5,985 nucleotides of DNA from a bacterium (GTDB lineage Bacteria; Krumholzibacteriota; Krumholzibacteria; LZORAL124-64-63). A model generated the notes under the pieces. It saw nothing but the letters and a program-made list of their open reading frames with translations, made no database searches and had not been told where the DNA came from. The position numbers and the translations under genes are program-made. Shown here in pieces: positions 1 to 5,985 of this stretch (position 1 is its first letter; the number at the start of each line of letters is the position of its first letter). The stretch lies in NCBI GenBank assembly GCA_016873405.1, contig VGXH01000129.1:1-5985 (forward strand). Direction: 5' to 3'.

Positions 1-593
1 GCTTCCAGTTCACGCTGCAGCCAAGCCCGCGCCCGGCGCCAGGCGCGCTTGACGGTGGCCTCGCTGACGTCCAGGGCCGCGGCGGTCTCTTCGATGGTCA
101 GGCCGCCGAACCAGCGCAGTTCGACCAGGCGCGCCAGCTGCGGGTCCAGCCCGGCCAGGCGGCGCAGGGCCTCGTCCAGCGCGACGACCTCACGGGCCTG
201 CTCGTCGGCGGCCGGGTCGGCCACGGTCAGCGGCAGGTGCTCGGCGCCGCCGCCGCGGCGCGCACTGAGCCGCCGGCGCGCGTGGTCCAGCAGCACCTGG
301 CGCATCGCGGTGGAGGCGACGGCCAGGAAGTGCTGCCGGTCCGCGCACGACAGGCCGCCGTGCCGCGCCAGCTTCAGGTAGGCCTCGTGCACGACCGCGG
401 TCGTGTCCAGGGTGCCGCCCCCGCCCGCGCGCGCGACGCGGGCGCGCGCGATGGCGCGCACCTCGTCGTAGACCAGGCGGAAGGCCTCGTTCAGGGCCGC
501 GGGGTCGCCCTCGCGAGCGGCCTGCAGCGCGAGGGTGACCTGGTGGCCCAGGGCCGCCGCTTCGGCGTGGTCGGGGGTGTCGCGATCGTCCAT
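1..593 (-). CDS. ECF-like RNA polymerase sigma factor (Sig-70_X6 / Sigma70_ECF type), 3' end cut by window edge
   Basis: A sigma factor directs RNA polymerase to a specific promoter set in the cytoplasm. Reading from ATG at 593-591, 197 codons are open to the window edge, ending ...RAWLQRELEA. Family members usually stop close to this point, so only a few residues should be missing. Sigma region 2 spans about residues 38-108, with TTAVVHEAYLKL (64-75), QHFLAVASTAMRQVLLDHAR (87-106) and a following basic RRRLSARRGGG stretch. Region 4 spans about 137-196, with LDEALRRLAGLDPQLARLVELR followed by a helix-turn-helix (FGGLTIEETAAALDVSEATVKR, 162-183). This pattern is typical of the ECF-like group often encoded beside Ser/Thr kinases, though any such neighbour lies outside the window. 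No strong Shine-Dalgarno precedes the ATG; GGAG lies about 18 bases upstream, so the start is likely rather than certain. It is divergent from the 768-5803 pair. The family call is from recognised motifs; the target promoters are unknown. Confidence 0.9.
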   Translation of the reverse strand, partial: MDDRDTPDHAEAAALGHQVTLALQAAREGDPAALNEAFRLVYDEVRAIARARVARAGGGGTLDTTAVVHEAYLKLARHGGLSCADRQHFLAVASTAMRQVLLDHARRRLSARRGGGAEHLPLTVADPAADEQAREVVALDEALRRLAGLDPQLARLVELRWFGGLTIEETAAALDVSEATVKRAWRRARAWLQRELE

Positions 594-767
594 GACAAAA
601 GGATATCAACAACTCCGATCTCGGCCACGATAATTGTCTGATTTCCGCCGCCAGGTGACCCGATTCCGCCGCGTTTCGCGTTAGTGTGGTTGTCGACGGC
701 ATCCCGGTGCCCCGCGCCCGCGCCGCCGCGCGCCCCTGACCCCGACCCCGACCATGGGAGTTAAGCC
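594..767. promoter_or_regulatory. divergent intergenic region with probable promoters
   Basis: This gap lies between the start codons of the sigma factor (leftward) and the exported-protein operon (rightward), so it should carry promoters for both. Bases 594-645 are markedly AT-richer than the rest of the window. They include GATAAT at 629-634 on the plus strand, a fair match to a -10 hexamer, but no good -35 partner sits at the right distance. A direct repeat TTCCGCCGC occurs at 643-651 and 664-672, a 21-bp period equal to two helical turns. Further right the sequence is very GC-rich, with a short GACCCC tandem at 738-753. No promoter can be assigned with confidence. Confidence 0.4.
756..760 (+). 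promoter_or_regulatory. ribosome binding site for the 169-aa exported protein
   Basis: GGGAG sits 7 bases before the ATG at 768. It decides the start: the competing ATG at 754 overlaps this site, has no upstream purine tract and opens a different, low-complexity Pro/Trp-rich frame. Confidence 0.75.
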
Positions 768-1277
768 ATGTCCGCACGTCAGATCCGCCTGCTGGCCCTG
801 CCCGCCGCCCTGTGGCTGGCCGCCGGCGCCGCCCGAGCCCAGACCGGGTCCACGGCCGCCGACTCCACGGTGTTCGTCGCCGTGCCCGCCGACCTGGCCG
901 CCGACCTGGCCGCCGACCTGGCCGCCGACCTGGCCGCCGCGCCGGCGGCGCCCGTCACGGCCCTCGACCGGGAGGTGGCCGCGATCCGCGACGCCTTTGG
1001 CTCCAGGCTGGCCGAACTGACGGCGGCCTATCGCGCCGCGCCCGACGCGCGGTCCGCCGCCGACGCGCAGCGCGACATCAGCGCGCTGAAGACCTCGCTG
1101 GAGTTGGACCTGCTGGACCTGCAGCTGCGGCTCGCCCGCGAACGGAACGACAGCGAGGCGATGACGGAACTGCAGGCCGTGCGCGAGACGGCCGCGGCCC
1201 GGCTGGGCGACGCGCGGGTGCCGTCCCGGGCCCCGGATGCGGCGGATGCGGCGGGCGCCGGGGAGGCGGCGCGATGA
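768..1277 (+). CDS. small exported helical (coiled-coil-like) protein of unknown function
   Basis: I do not recognise the family. The 169-aa product starts with a clear Sec signal peptide: basic SARQIR, a hydrophobic LLALPAALWLAAG core and an ARA|Q cleavage site after residue 24. The mature protein should therefore be periplasmic or outside the cell. Residues 42-57 are four exact DLAA units encoded by a 12-bp tandem repeat, probably a flexible or helical linker. Residues about 65-147 are Ala/Leu/Arg/Glu-rich with heptad-like spacing (for example DISALKTSLELDLLDLQLRL), suggesting long amphipathic helices. The tail is Ala/Asp/Gly-rich and looks disordered. There are no cysteines or recognised catalytic motifs. 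GGGAG lies 7 bases upstream, and the stop overlaps the next gene's start in an ATGA junction, so the two are probably co-translated. A role as chaperone, inhibitor or envelope partner of the downstream protease is inference only. Confidence 0.8.
   Translation: MSARQIRLLALPAALWLAAGAARAQTGSTAADSTVFVAVPADLAADLAADLAADLAAAPAAPVTALDREVAAIRDAFGSRLAELTAAYRAAPDARSAADAQRDISALKTSLELDLLDLQLRLARERNDSEAMTELQAVRETAAARLGDARVPSRAPDAADAAGAGEAAR
891..938 (+). repeat. four perfect 12-bp tandem repeats (GACCTGGCCGCC)
   Basis: Four identical copies at 891-902, 903-914, 915-926 and 927-938 encode DLAA x4, just after the signal peptide of the 169-aa protein. The unit is a multiple of three, so gain or loss of copies would change linker length without breaking the frame. 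Exact identity, including third codon positions, suggests recent slippage expansion. Confidence 0.9.
1259..1265 (+). promoter_or_regulatory. ribosome binding site inside the upstream gene, for the metallopeptidase
   Basis: GGGGAGG ends 8 bases before the ATG at 1274, within the last codons of the 169-aa gene. With the signal peptide that begins at 1274, it supports this start over any further upstream start in the same open frame, which stays open back to 812. Confidence 0.75.
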
Positions 1278-4200
1278 AGCACGCCCCCGGCAAGCGGACG
1301 GCGCTGGCCGTCCTGTTCTGCGCCCTGGCGTTGGCCGGCGCCGCGCGGGCCGACCTCGGTCCCGACGTGCGCGTGGAGCTGGTGCCCGCCGGCACGAACC
1401 TCCCGGTCAGCGGCCAACCGTTCGCGTTCCAGCTCCAGGTCACCAGCGCCACGGCGATCTCGGCGTCGATGCCCACGCTGAGCACCGGGCGCACGCCGGC
1501 CGGCATTCCCGCCTGGCAGTCGATCACCTTCCCGACCGGAACCGGGTTCCAGCTGCCGGCGATGCAGCCGGTCTCGTTCCCGGTCGAGTTGCTGTGCAAC
1601 GATCCCGCGCAACCGATCGAGATCAGGCTGGACGTCGGCGGGCGCACCACCATGCAGCGCTTCTATCTGCTGCCGCAGGGCCTGAACGCGGCCATCGGCG
1701 GCAACGAGACCTCGATGACCTTCGACAGCGACCAGCGCCCTCCGGTCGCCCCGGACGAGAGCTACGCGATGCCCGCGCCCGCCGAGGCCTCGCCGCGCCA
1801 GGTGCGCGACCTGCGCCAGCCGGCGCGCGCCGAGGGCGAAAAGGGCGCCGCCGGCCGCAACATCCGCGTGCGCGGCCGCTTCGTCTACTTCCGCGAATCG
1901 CACGACAGCGACTTCAACTACGTGGGCGACGGACGAACGATGGGAGCCGACGGCGTCACCGTCAGCGTGTACGACTCGGACTGGAACGCGGACGACCTGC
2001 TGGCGCGCGGCGTGCTCGGGCCCGACGGCTACTACGACTTCACGTTCTGGTACGACGACTCCGAGGCCCCGGACATCTACGTCGAGTTCCGCGCCGCCAA
2101 TGCCAAGGTGGACCTGGTTTATCCGAGCGTCTGGAACACGACCTACGTCTGGAACACGCCGACGAAGGAGGACTTCGGCGGCACCGAGATCAACTGGGGG
2201 CAGCGGCATCCGGCCGCCGAGGACCACTACGCCGGCTTGAACCTTCTGGCATCGGCCACGCGGGCCTGGCGCTGGGTGGACGACTACGGGTACGGCGGCA
2301 TCGACGAGGTCCTGATCTCCTGGCCGGACGCGGACTGGCCGCACTACAAGTGGATCTGGGAGACCATCTACATCCCCGAGTTCAGGCAGTGGGCCGAGGA
2401 CACGGTGTGCCACGAATACGGACACCATTGGCAGCAGGACTTCACCGAGACGGACGGCTCGGACTATTGCAATCCGGGCGGCCGCTGTGACGACGCCGAA
2501 GATTGCCGGCACTGCCGGTGGTGCATGGAGTCGAGCGGCGACGCCATCCAGGAGGGGTTTCCGAACTGGATGTCGCAGCACATGACGTCGACGTGGCCTT
2601 CGCTCTACGGCTTCGCGTCGATCTTCACTCGCGACTTCGAGTCGGTCGACAGGTGCACGGACAACGGGCTCGACCAATACGATGACCCCCACCTGACCGA
2701 GGGCATGATCTCCGCCTTCCTGCAGGACCTGACCGACGGCAGCAACGAGGAGGATCCCAACGGACTGTTCGGCGGCCTCGACACGGCGGCCTGGTCGCCG
2801 CAGCTCATCCTCCAGGCGCAGGGCATCGATGATCCCGTCACGCCGGGCGGGCTGATCGCGAGCCTCCGCAGCCGGCACCCGGCGTCCGCGAGCGCGATCT
2901 GGCAGGCGGCCGCCAACTGCCGCTTCGACGACCTCGACCTGATCATCCCCTCGACGGTGACGGGGCTTACCTCCACCAGCCACCTGACCACCGGCAACTC
3001 GCCGGACGGAACCGTGGACCTGGTCTGGAATCCGGCCAGCGACGACTACTCGGGCATTTCCGGCTACAGCGTGCACTACAGCACGAGCGGCCCGCTGTTG
3101 CCGAACCTGACGACCGAGACGACGACGAACTCGTGGACCTCGCCCGACCTCTCGCCGGGCACGTACTGGTTCACGGTCCGCGCCATCGATAACGCCTCCA
3201 ACGGTGGTTCCTACGCCACCTTCGGCCCGGTCGTGATCCGTGCCTGGATCGCGGCCGACGTCGAGGCTTCAACCGGCGGCACCTGGCCCTACCCCGTGGT
3301 GCCGCGCCTGTCCAACGATGCGACGACGGCCTCGGCGCCGCTGCCGTCCGTGCTGATCGGAAACGGCGACACCTACTTCAACCTGCGCATCGCCAATTCG
3401 GGCGAGGAGACGACCTCGCCCACCCTGCGCCTGAACGTCTACGTGGACGGCGCGTTGTGGTGGTACACGAACATCTTCGCGCTGGATGGCTTCGTCGGCC
3501 GCGCCTTCATGAACCTCGGTCCCTGGGAGGTGCGCGGCGGCCGGCACGCCGTGCGCATGTGGGCCGACGCCTTCGAGCAGATGCCCGAGGCGAACGAGGC
3601 TGACAACTTCTACTCGCGCCAGTTCATCTGGTACCCGTACACGCTGGCCTCGAGCGGAGCGTGGTCCACGCGGCAGCGCCCGTCCGACGCCTGGGGCGGC
3701 TTCACGCACGGCCTCTTCTCGTCGCCGAACTGCGACGGGTTCACCTTCTCGCTGGGCGCCGACTCGTTCGTCGGCACGGTCATGGTCGCCGACGACGTCG
3801 ACTCGGACTTCGACCTGCGCCTGCACACCCGTACGACCGGCCCGACCTCCGGCTTCGGCTACTTCGACACCGAGGCGATCAGCAACCGGCCGGCGGGCTG
3901 CGTCGAGGGCGTCTTCGTCAACAACGCGCAGACGGCGGAGACCGGCTTCGACGTCGGCGTGGTGAACCTGGACTTCGACGCCGACGGGTTCAAGATCCGC
4001 AAGATCGTCAGCACCTCGCTGTCGACCAACACGAACGTCTCGTTCCCGCTCAGTCCGCTCGAACCGCTGGCGCTGCGCCATTTCAACCTCTCGGGCGGCA
4101 GCGGCACGAACTACGGCCAGGTCACCCTGCAGGTCGATCCCGCGGTGGGCCCGGTGCGACTGAAGGTGCTGCGCTACGACGACACGTTCGCCGGGCTGGA

Positions 4201-5803
4201 CGAGACGGCCAACCAGTCCGTCACCGACGCCGCCGGGTACGCCAAGGTGATCTTCACCTACGGCGGCAGCCTGCAGGGCCTGGCGGTCTGGCAGGATCCC
4301 CAGGACGTGCCGGCCGGCGGCTCGGGCCACTTCCTGGCGACGGTGCGCGCCTCGCTGACGCCGGTGGACCTGCTGCCGCTGGAGACGGCCGGCTGGTACG
4401 CGCCGCTGGTGCCGACCAGCGGAGCGCCGGGCACGGTCGCCTCCACGCCGCTGCCGGGCACGCTCACCGGCAACGCGGCCGGCACCTACATCAACGCGCA
4501 GTACCGCAACGACGGCATGACCACGGCCGGCGCCTTCGACCTGATGACGTACCTGGACGGGGCGCCGCTGCTCGGCGAGCAGATGCTGTCGCTGGCCGGC
4601 CAGACCAACCGCGTGCGCAACTTCCCCACCGCGCAGACCGTGCGCGGCGGCCGGCACACGCTGTCGATGCTGCCGGATGCCGGCAATACGGTCGCCGAGG
4701 GCGACGAGGCCAACAACCTGATGGGCCTGCAGTACGTCTGGTCGCCGCTGGCCCTGGTCGCCGGCGCGGCCAGCGACCGCGCGGCGCCGCCCGACCCGAC
4801 CGGCGGCTTCCCGGCGCTGATGGCCTGGAGCGCGACGCCGGCCTGGTTCAACTGCGACGGCCTGCGCTCGCCGCTGCCGGCGCCGAGCGGCGACAACGGG
4901 CACTGGCTGGCCGTGGCGACCATGCCCGGCGCCGCCAGCGACGTGGACCTGCGTCTGCACGAGAGCGTCAACTCGACCACGTCCGGCTTCAAGACCGCGC
5001 ACGAGGTCTCGGGCTGGGGCCTCGGCGAGTCGGACTACGTGCTGGTGAACTTGCGCGCCACGACGCCGCGGCAGTTCGATGTCGGCGCCCTGGGCATCGC
5101 CGGCAGCGAGAGCTACCGCGTGCAGACGGCAACGTCGAGTTGGCTGGGCAACACGCCGGCCGGCGAACACGGGCCGTTCGCGCTGGCGGCCGGCTCCGTG
5201 GTCGCGCTGCACGAGATGTGGCTGCCCGCCGGCTCGCTGACCGTGACGCTGCTGCCGGACGGCGGCGGCGCCGTGGACTGGGGCCTCAGCCTGCACCGCG
5301 GACAGGCGCCCTACCACGCGAAGTCGGCGGCGCCGGGCCTGGCCGCCCAGGCCTGGGCGGCGCCCGCCGGCGCGGCCGAACCGATGCCGGTCGTGGTGCC
5401 GCAGGCGGGACACTACTGCCTGGTCGTCTGGAAGGCCGGGAACGCCGACCTGGCTCAGGCCGGCCAGTATCGCCTGCGCTTCGACGGCTTCCTGTCGGAC
5501 GCGCCCGGCGCCGACGTGGTGCCGGCGGCAACGACGGTGCGCGAGGTGACCCCCAACCCGTTCAACCCCAGCACGCGGGTGGCGTTCGAGCTGGCCGTGG
5601 GCGGCCGGGTCGCGCTGGAGGTCTTCGACCTGCGCGGGCGCCTGGTGCGGCGCCTGGTCGAGGCCGACCTGGCGGCCGGTCGCCACGAGGCGGTCTGGGA
5701 CGGCCGCGACGAGTCGGGCGTGGCCGCGCCGAGCGGCACCTACTTCGCGCGCCTGCGCGCGGGCGAGGTCGTGGCGTCGCGGAAGATGCAGTTGCTGAAG
5801 TGA
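1274..5803 (+). CDS. secreted multidomain putative zinc metallopeptidase (gluzincin-like) with TTR-like, FnIII, tandem CARDB and FlgD/T9SS-like C-terminal domains
   Basis: The product is 1509 aa. A Sec signal peptide (residues 1-26, cleavage AGAARA|D) sends it out of the cytoplasm. Residues 27 to ~140 form a beta-rich domain of unknown type. Residues 196-282 resemble a transthyretin/carboxypeptidase-regulatory-like sandwich (GVTVSVYDSDWNADDLL...GPDGYYDF). The catalytic region (~305-555) has HEYGH at 380-384, giving two His zinc ligands and the general-base Glu381. DAIQEGFPNWM at 423-433 offers Glu427 as a gluzincin-type third ligand, and LTEGMISAFLQDL (474-486) follows. Between HEYGH and Glu427 lies a Cys-rich loop (C399, C405, C411, C414, C417). 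A fibronectin type III domain (~560-655) comes next, then two related ~370-residue units (661-1026 and 1030-1405), each a CARDB-like domain plus a jelly-roll/PPC-like domain. The tail (~1416-1509) begins TPNPFNPST and ends GTYFARLRAGEVVASRKMQLLK, like FlgD-Ig/type IX sorting domains. The start is fixed by the RBS, the signal peptide and the ATGA overlap. Protease activity is inferred from motifs; the substrate is unknown. A catalytically dead adhesin is the main alternative. Confidence 0.85.
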   Translation: MKHAPGKRTALAVLFCALALAGAARADLGPDVRVELVPAGTNLPVSGQPFAFQLQVTSATAISASMPTLSTGRTPAGIPAWQSITFPTGTGFQLPAMQPVSFPVELLCNDPAQPIEIRLDVGGRTTMQRFYLLPQGLNAAIGGNETSMTFDSDQRPPVAPDESYAMPAPAEASPRQVRDLRQPARAEGEKGAAGRNIRVRGRFVYFRESHDSDFNYVGDGRTMGADGVTVSVYDSDWNADDLLARGVLGPDGYYDFTFWYDDSEAPDIYVEFRAANAKVDLVYPSVWNTTYVWNTPTKEDFGGTEINWGQRHPAAEDHYAGLNLLASATRAWRWVDDYGYGGIDEVLISWPDADWPHYKWIWETIYIPEFRQWAEDTVCHEYGHHWQQDFTETDGSDYCNPGGRCDDAEDCRHCRWCMESSGDAIQEGFPNWMSQHMTSTWPSLYGFASIFTRDFESVDRCTDNGLDQYDDPHLTEGMISAFLQDLTDGSNEEDPNGLFGGLDTAAWSPQLILQAQGIDDPVTPGGLIASLRSRHPASASAIWQAAANCRFDDLDLIIPSTVTGLTSTSHLTTGNSPDGTVDLVWNPASDDYSGISGYSVHYSTSGPLLPNLTTETTTNSWTSPDLSPGTYWFTVRAIDNASNGGSYATFGPVVIRAWIAADVEASTGGTWPYPVVPRLSNDATTASAPLPSVLIGNGDTYFNLRIANSGEETTSPTLRLNVYVDGALWWYTNIFALDGFVGRAFMNLGPWEVRGGRHAVRMWADAFEQMPEANEADNFYSRQFIWYPYTLASSGAWSTRQRPSDAWGGFTHGLFSSPNCDGFTFSLGADSFVGTVMVADDVDSDFDLRLHTRTTGPTSGFGYFDTEAISNRPAGCVEGVFVNNAQTAETGFDVGVVNLDFDADGFKIRKIVSTSLSTNTNVSFPLSPLEPLALRHFNLSGGSGTNYGQVTLQVDPAVGPVRLKVLRYDDTFAGLDETANQSVTDAAGYAKVIFTYGGSLQGLAVWQDPQDVPAGGSGHFLATVRASLTPVDLLPLETAGWYAPLVPTSGAPGTVASTPLPGTLTGNAAGTYINAQYRNDGMTTAGAFDLMTYLDGAPLLGEQMLSLAGQTNRVRNFPTAQTVRGGRHTLSMLPDAGNTVAEGDEANNLMGLQYVWSPLALVAGAASDRAAPPDPTGGFPALMAWSATPAWFNCDGLRSPLPAPSGDNGHWLAVATMPGAASDVDLRLHESVNSTTSGFKTAHEVSGWGLGESDYVLVNLRATTPRQFDVGALGIAGSESYRVQTATSSWLGNTPAGEHGPFALAAGSVVALHEMWLPAGSLTVTLLPDGGGAVDWGLSLHRGQAPYHAKSAAPGLAAQAWAAPAGAAEPMPVVVPQAGHYCLVVWKAGNADLAQAGQYRLRFDGFLSDAPGADVVPAATTVREVTPNPFNPSTRVAFELAVGGRVALEVFDLRGRLVRRLVEADLAAGRHEAVWDGRDESGVAAPSGTYFARLRAGEVVASRKMQLLK
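3254..4351 (+). repeat. internal protein repeat unit A (CARDB-like + beta-sandwich)
   Basis: Residues 661-1026 of the metallopeptidase. Landmarks shared with unit B are LRLNVYVDGA, VRGGRH (753-758), EANEADN (772-778), FIW (784-786), NCDG (819-822), DLRLH (847-851) and TSGF. Divergence is substantial except at short motifs, so this is an old duplication, not a recent DNA repeat. Unit A also has C876, which has no counterpart in unit B. Confidence 0.75.
4361..5488 (+). repeat. internal protein repeat unit B (CARDB-like + beta-sandwich)
   Basis: Residues 1030-1405 of the metallopeptidase. Matching landmarks are LMTYLDGA, VRGGRH (1123-1128), EGDEANN (1142-1148), YVW (1154-1156), NCDG (1193-1196), DLRLH (1225-1229) and TSGF. 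The offset to unit A is 370 residues from VRGGRH through the conserved Trp with no gap, then 374 at NCDG and 378 at DLRLH, showing small indels in the second half. The CARDB-like fold is usually an extracellular adhesion or spacing module. Confidence 0.75.
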
Positions 5804-5839
5804 TATGGAGCGGCTAGTCAACTGAGAACATGGTTCTCC

Positions 5840-5880
5840 GAAGGCCCCGGCCGGCAACGGCCGGGGCCGCTTCTTGATGA
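5840..5880 (+). terminator. GC-rich hairpin terminator after the metallopeptidase gene
   Basis: A perfect 11-bp stem (5843-5853 with 5858-5868) closes on a GCAA loop, a GNRA tetraloop. GAA at 5840-5842 can pair with TTC at 5871-5873 across a 2-base bulge. The following TTCTTGAT is only a weak T-tract, so intrinsic termination is likely but not textbook. It lies 37 bases after the stop at 5803. Confidence 0.8.
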
Positions 5881-5985
5881 TCGGAGGGAAGAGGCTTCGT
5901 CGACGGTCGATCAGACTGATATTCGCGCGTTGGTCAGCGCACAAGATTCTGCCCGTCCGGGGCTTCCTCCCTCTAGCAACGCGAG

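Noticed and set aside
190..777. 195-codon minus-strand frame over the sigma factor
   Set aside because: It is Arg/Gly/Pro-rich and lacks motifs, while the neighbouring frame starting at 593 encodes clear sigma regions 2 and 4.
754..1020. ATG at 754 as a start for a small protein
   Set aside because: This ATG overlaps the Shine-Dalgarno of the 768 start and opens a Pro/Trp repeat frame produced by the 12-bp tandem repeat.
812..1273. Upstream extension of the metallopeptidase frame to an ATG at 812
   Set aside because: The frame stays open by GC bias only. The translated extension is Arg/Gly-rich low complexity, overlaps the 169-aa gene, and would bury the clear signal peptide and RBS at 1259-1274.
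1319..1321. Cys16 of the large protein as a lipobox cysteine
   Set aside because: The preceding residues VLF do not fit a lipobox, and the Cys sits in the middle of the hydrophobic core. An AGAARA|D signal peptidase I site fits better.
1028..3076. 682-codon antisense open frame on the minus strand
   Set aside because: It lies opposite the well-supported signal-peptide and peptidase genes, has low-complexity composition and no recognisable motif.
3661..5817. 718-codon plus-strand frame overlapping the metallopeptidase
   Set aside because: It is an alternate frame of the same strand with Arg/Ala/Gly-rich sequence. The metallopeptidase frame carries all recognisable domains there.
3269..5944. 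891-codon antisense open frame on the minus strand
   Set aside because: It mirrors the codon structure of the plus-strand gene in high-GC DNA. The product is Arg/Gly/Val/Ala-rich with no domain, and it runs through the terminator hairpin.
5881..5985. Possible tRNA, small RNA or start of a new gene at the right edge
   Set aside because: I found no cloverleaf, no convincing start codon with an RBS and only imperfect inverted matches (GAGGGAAG near 5885 against CTTCCTCCCTC near 5962).

Overview
The window is about 70% GC, with G or C in most third codon positions. It looks like a chromosome segment from a Gram-negative-type bacterium of the FCB superphylum or a neighbouring lineage; Candidatus Eisenbacteria, Krumholzibacteriota and Gemmatimonadota are my best guesses. 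The reasons are the high GC, a sigma factor of the ECF-like 'Sig-70_X6' type, and a large secreted protein whose C-terminus has the TPNPFNPST motif and FlgD/Por-sorting-like fold common in those phyla. The lineage is an inference from domain style, not from a marker gene.

Layout. On the minus strand, 593 to 1 holds an ECF-like sigma factor whose last few residues and stop lie beyond the window. A 174-bp intergenic region (594-767) separates it from a divergent plus-strand pair. It contains the most AT-rich patch of the window and a 9-bp direct repeat with a 21-bp period. The pair is a 169-aa exported, helix-rich protein (768-1277) and, overlapping it by ATGA, a 1509-aa exported multidomain putative zinc metallopeptidase (1274-5803). 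A GC-rich hairpin with a GCAA tetraloop follows at 5843-5868, in the position of a terminator. The last ~105 bases (5881-5985) hold no convincing gene, RNA or repeat.

How the genes may work together. The two plus-strand genes look translationally coupled, and both products carry signal peptides. The large protein reads as: signal peptide, N-terminal beta domain, transthyretin-like domain, HEYGH metallopeptidase domain with a Cys-rich loop, fibronectin type III domain, two tandem copies of a ~370-residue CARDB-plus-beta-sandwich unit, and a FlgD-like/type IX sorting-like tail. This suggests an envelope-anchored or secreted protease. The small protein may be a periplasmic partner, and the divergent sigma factor may regulate the pair; both ideas rest only on gene arrangement.
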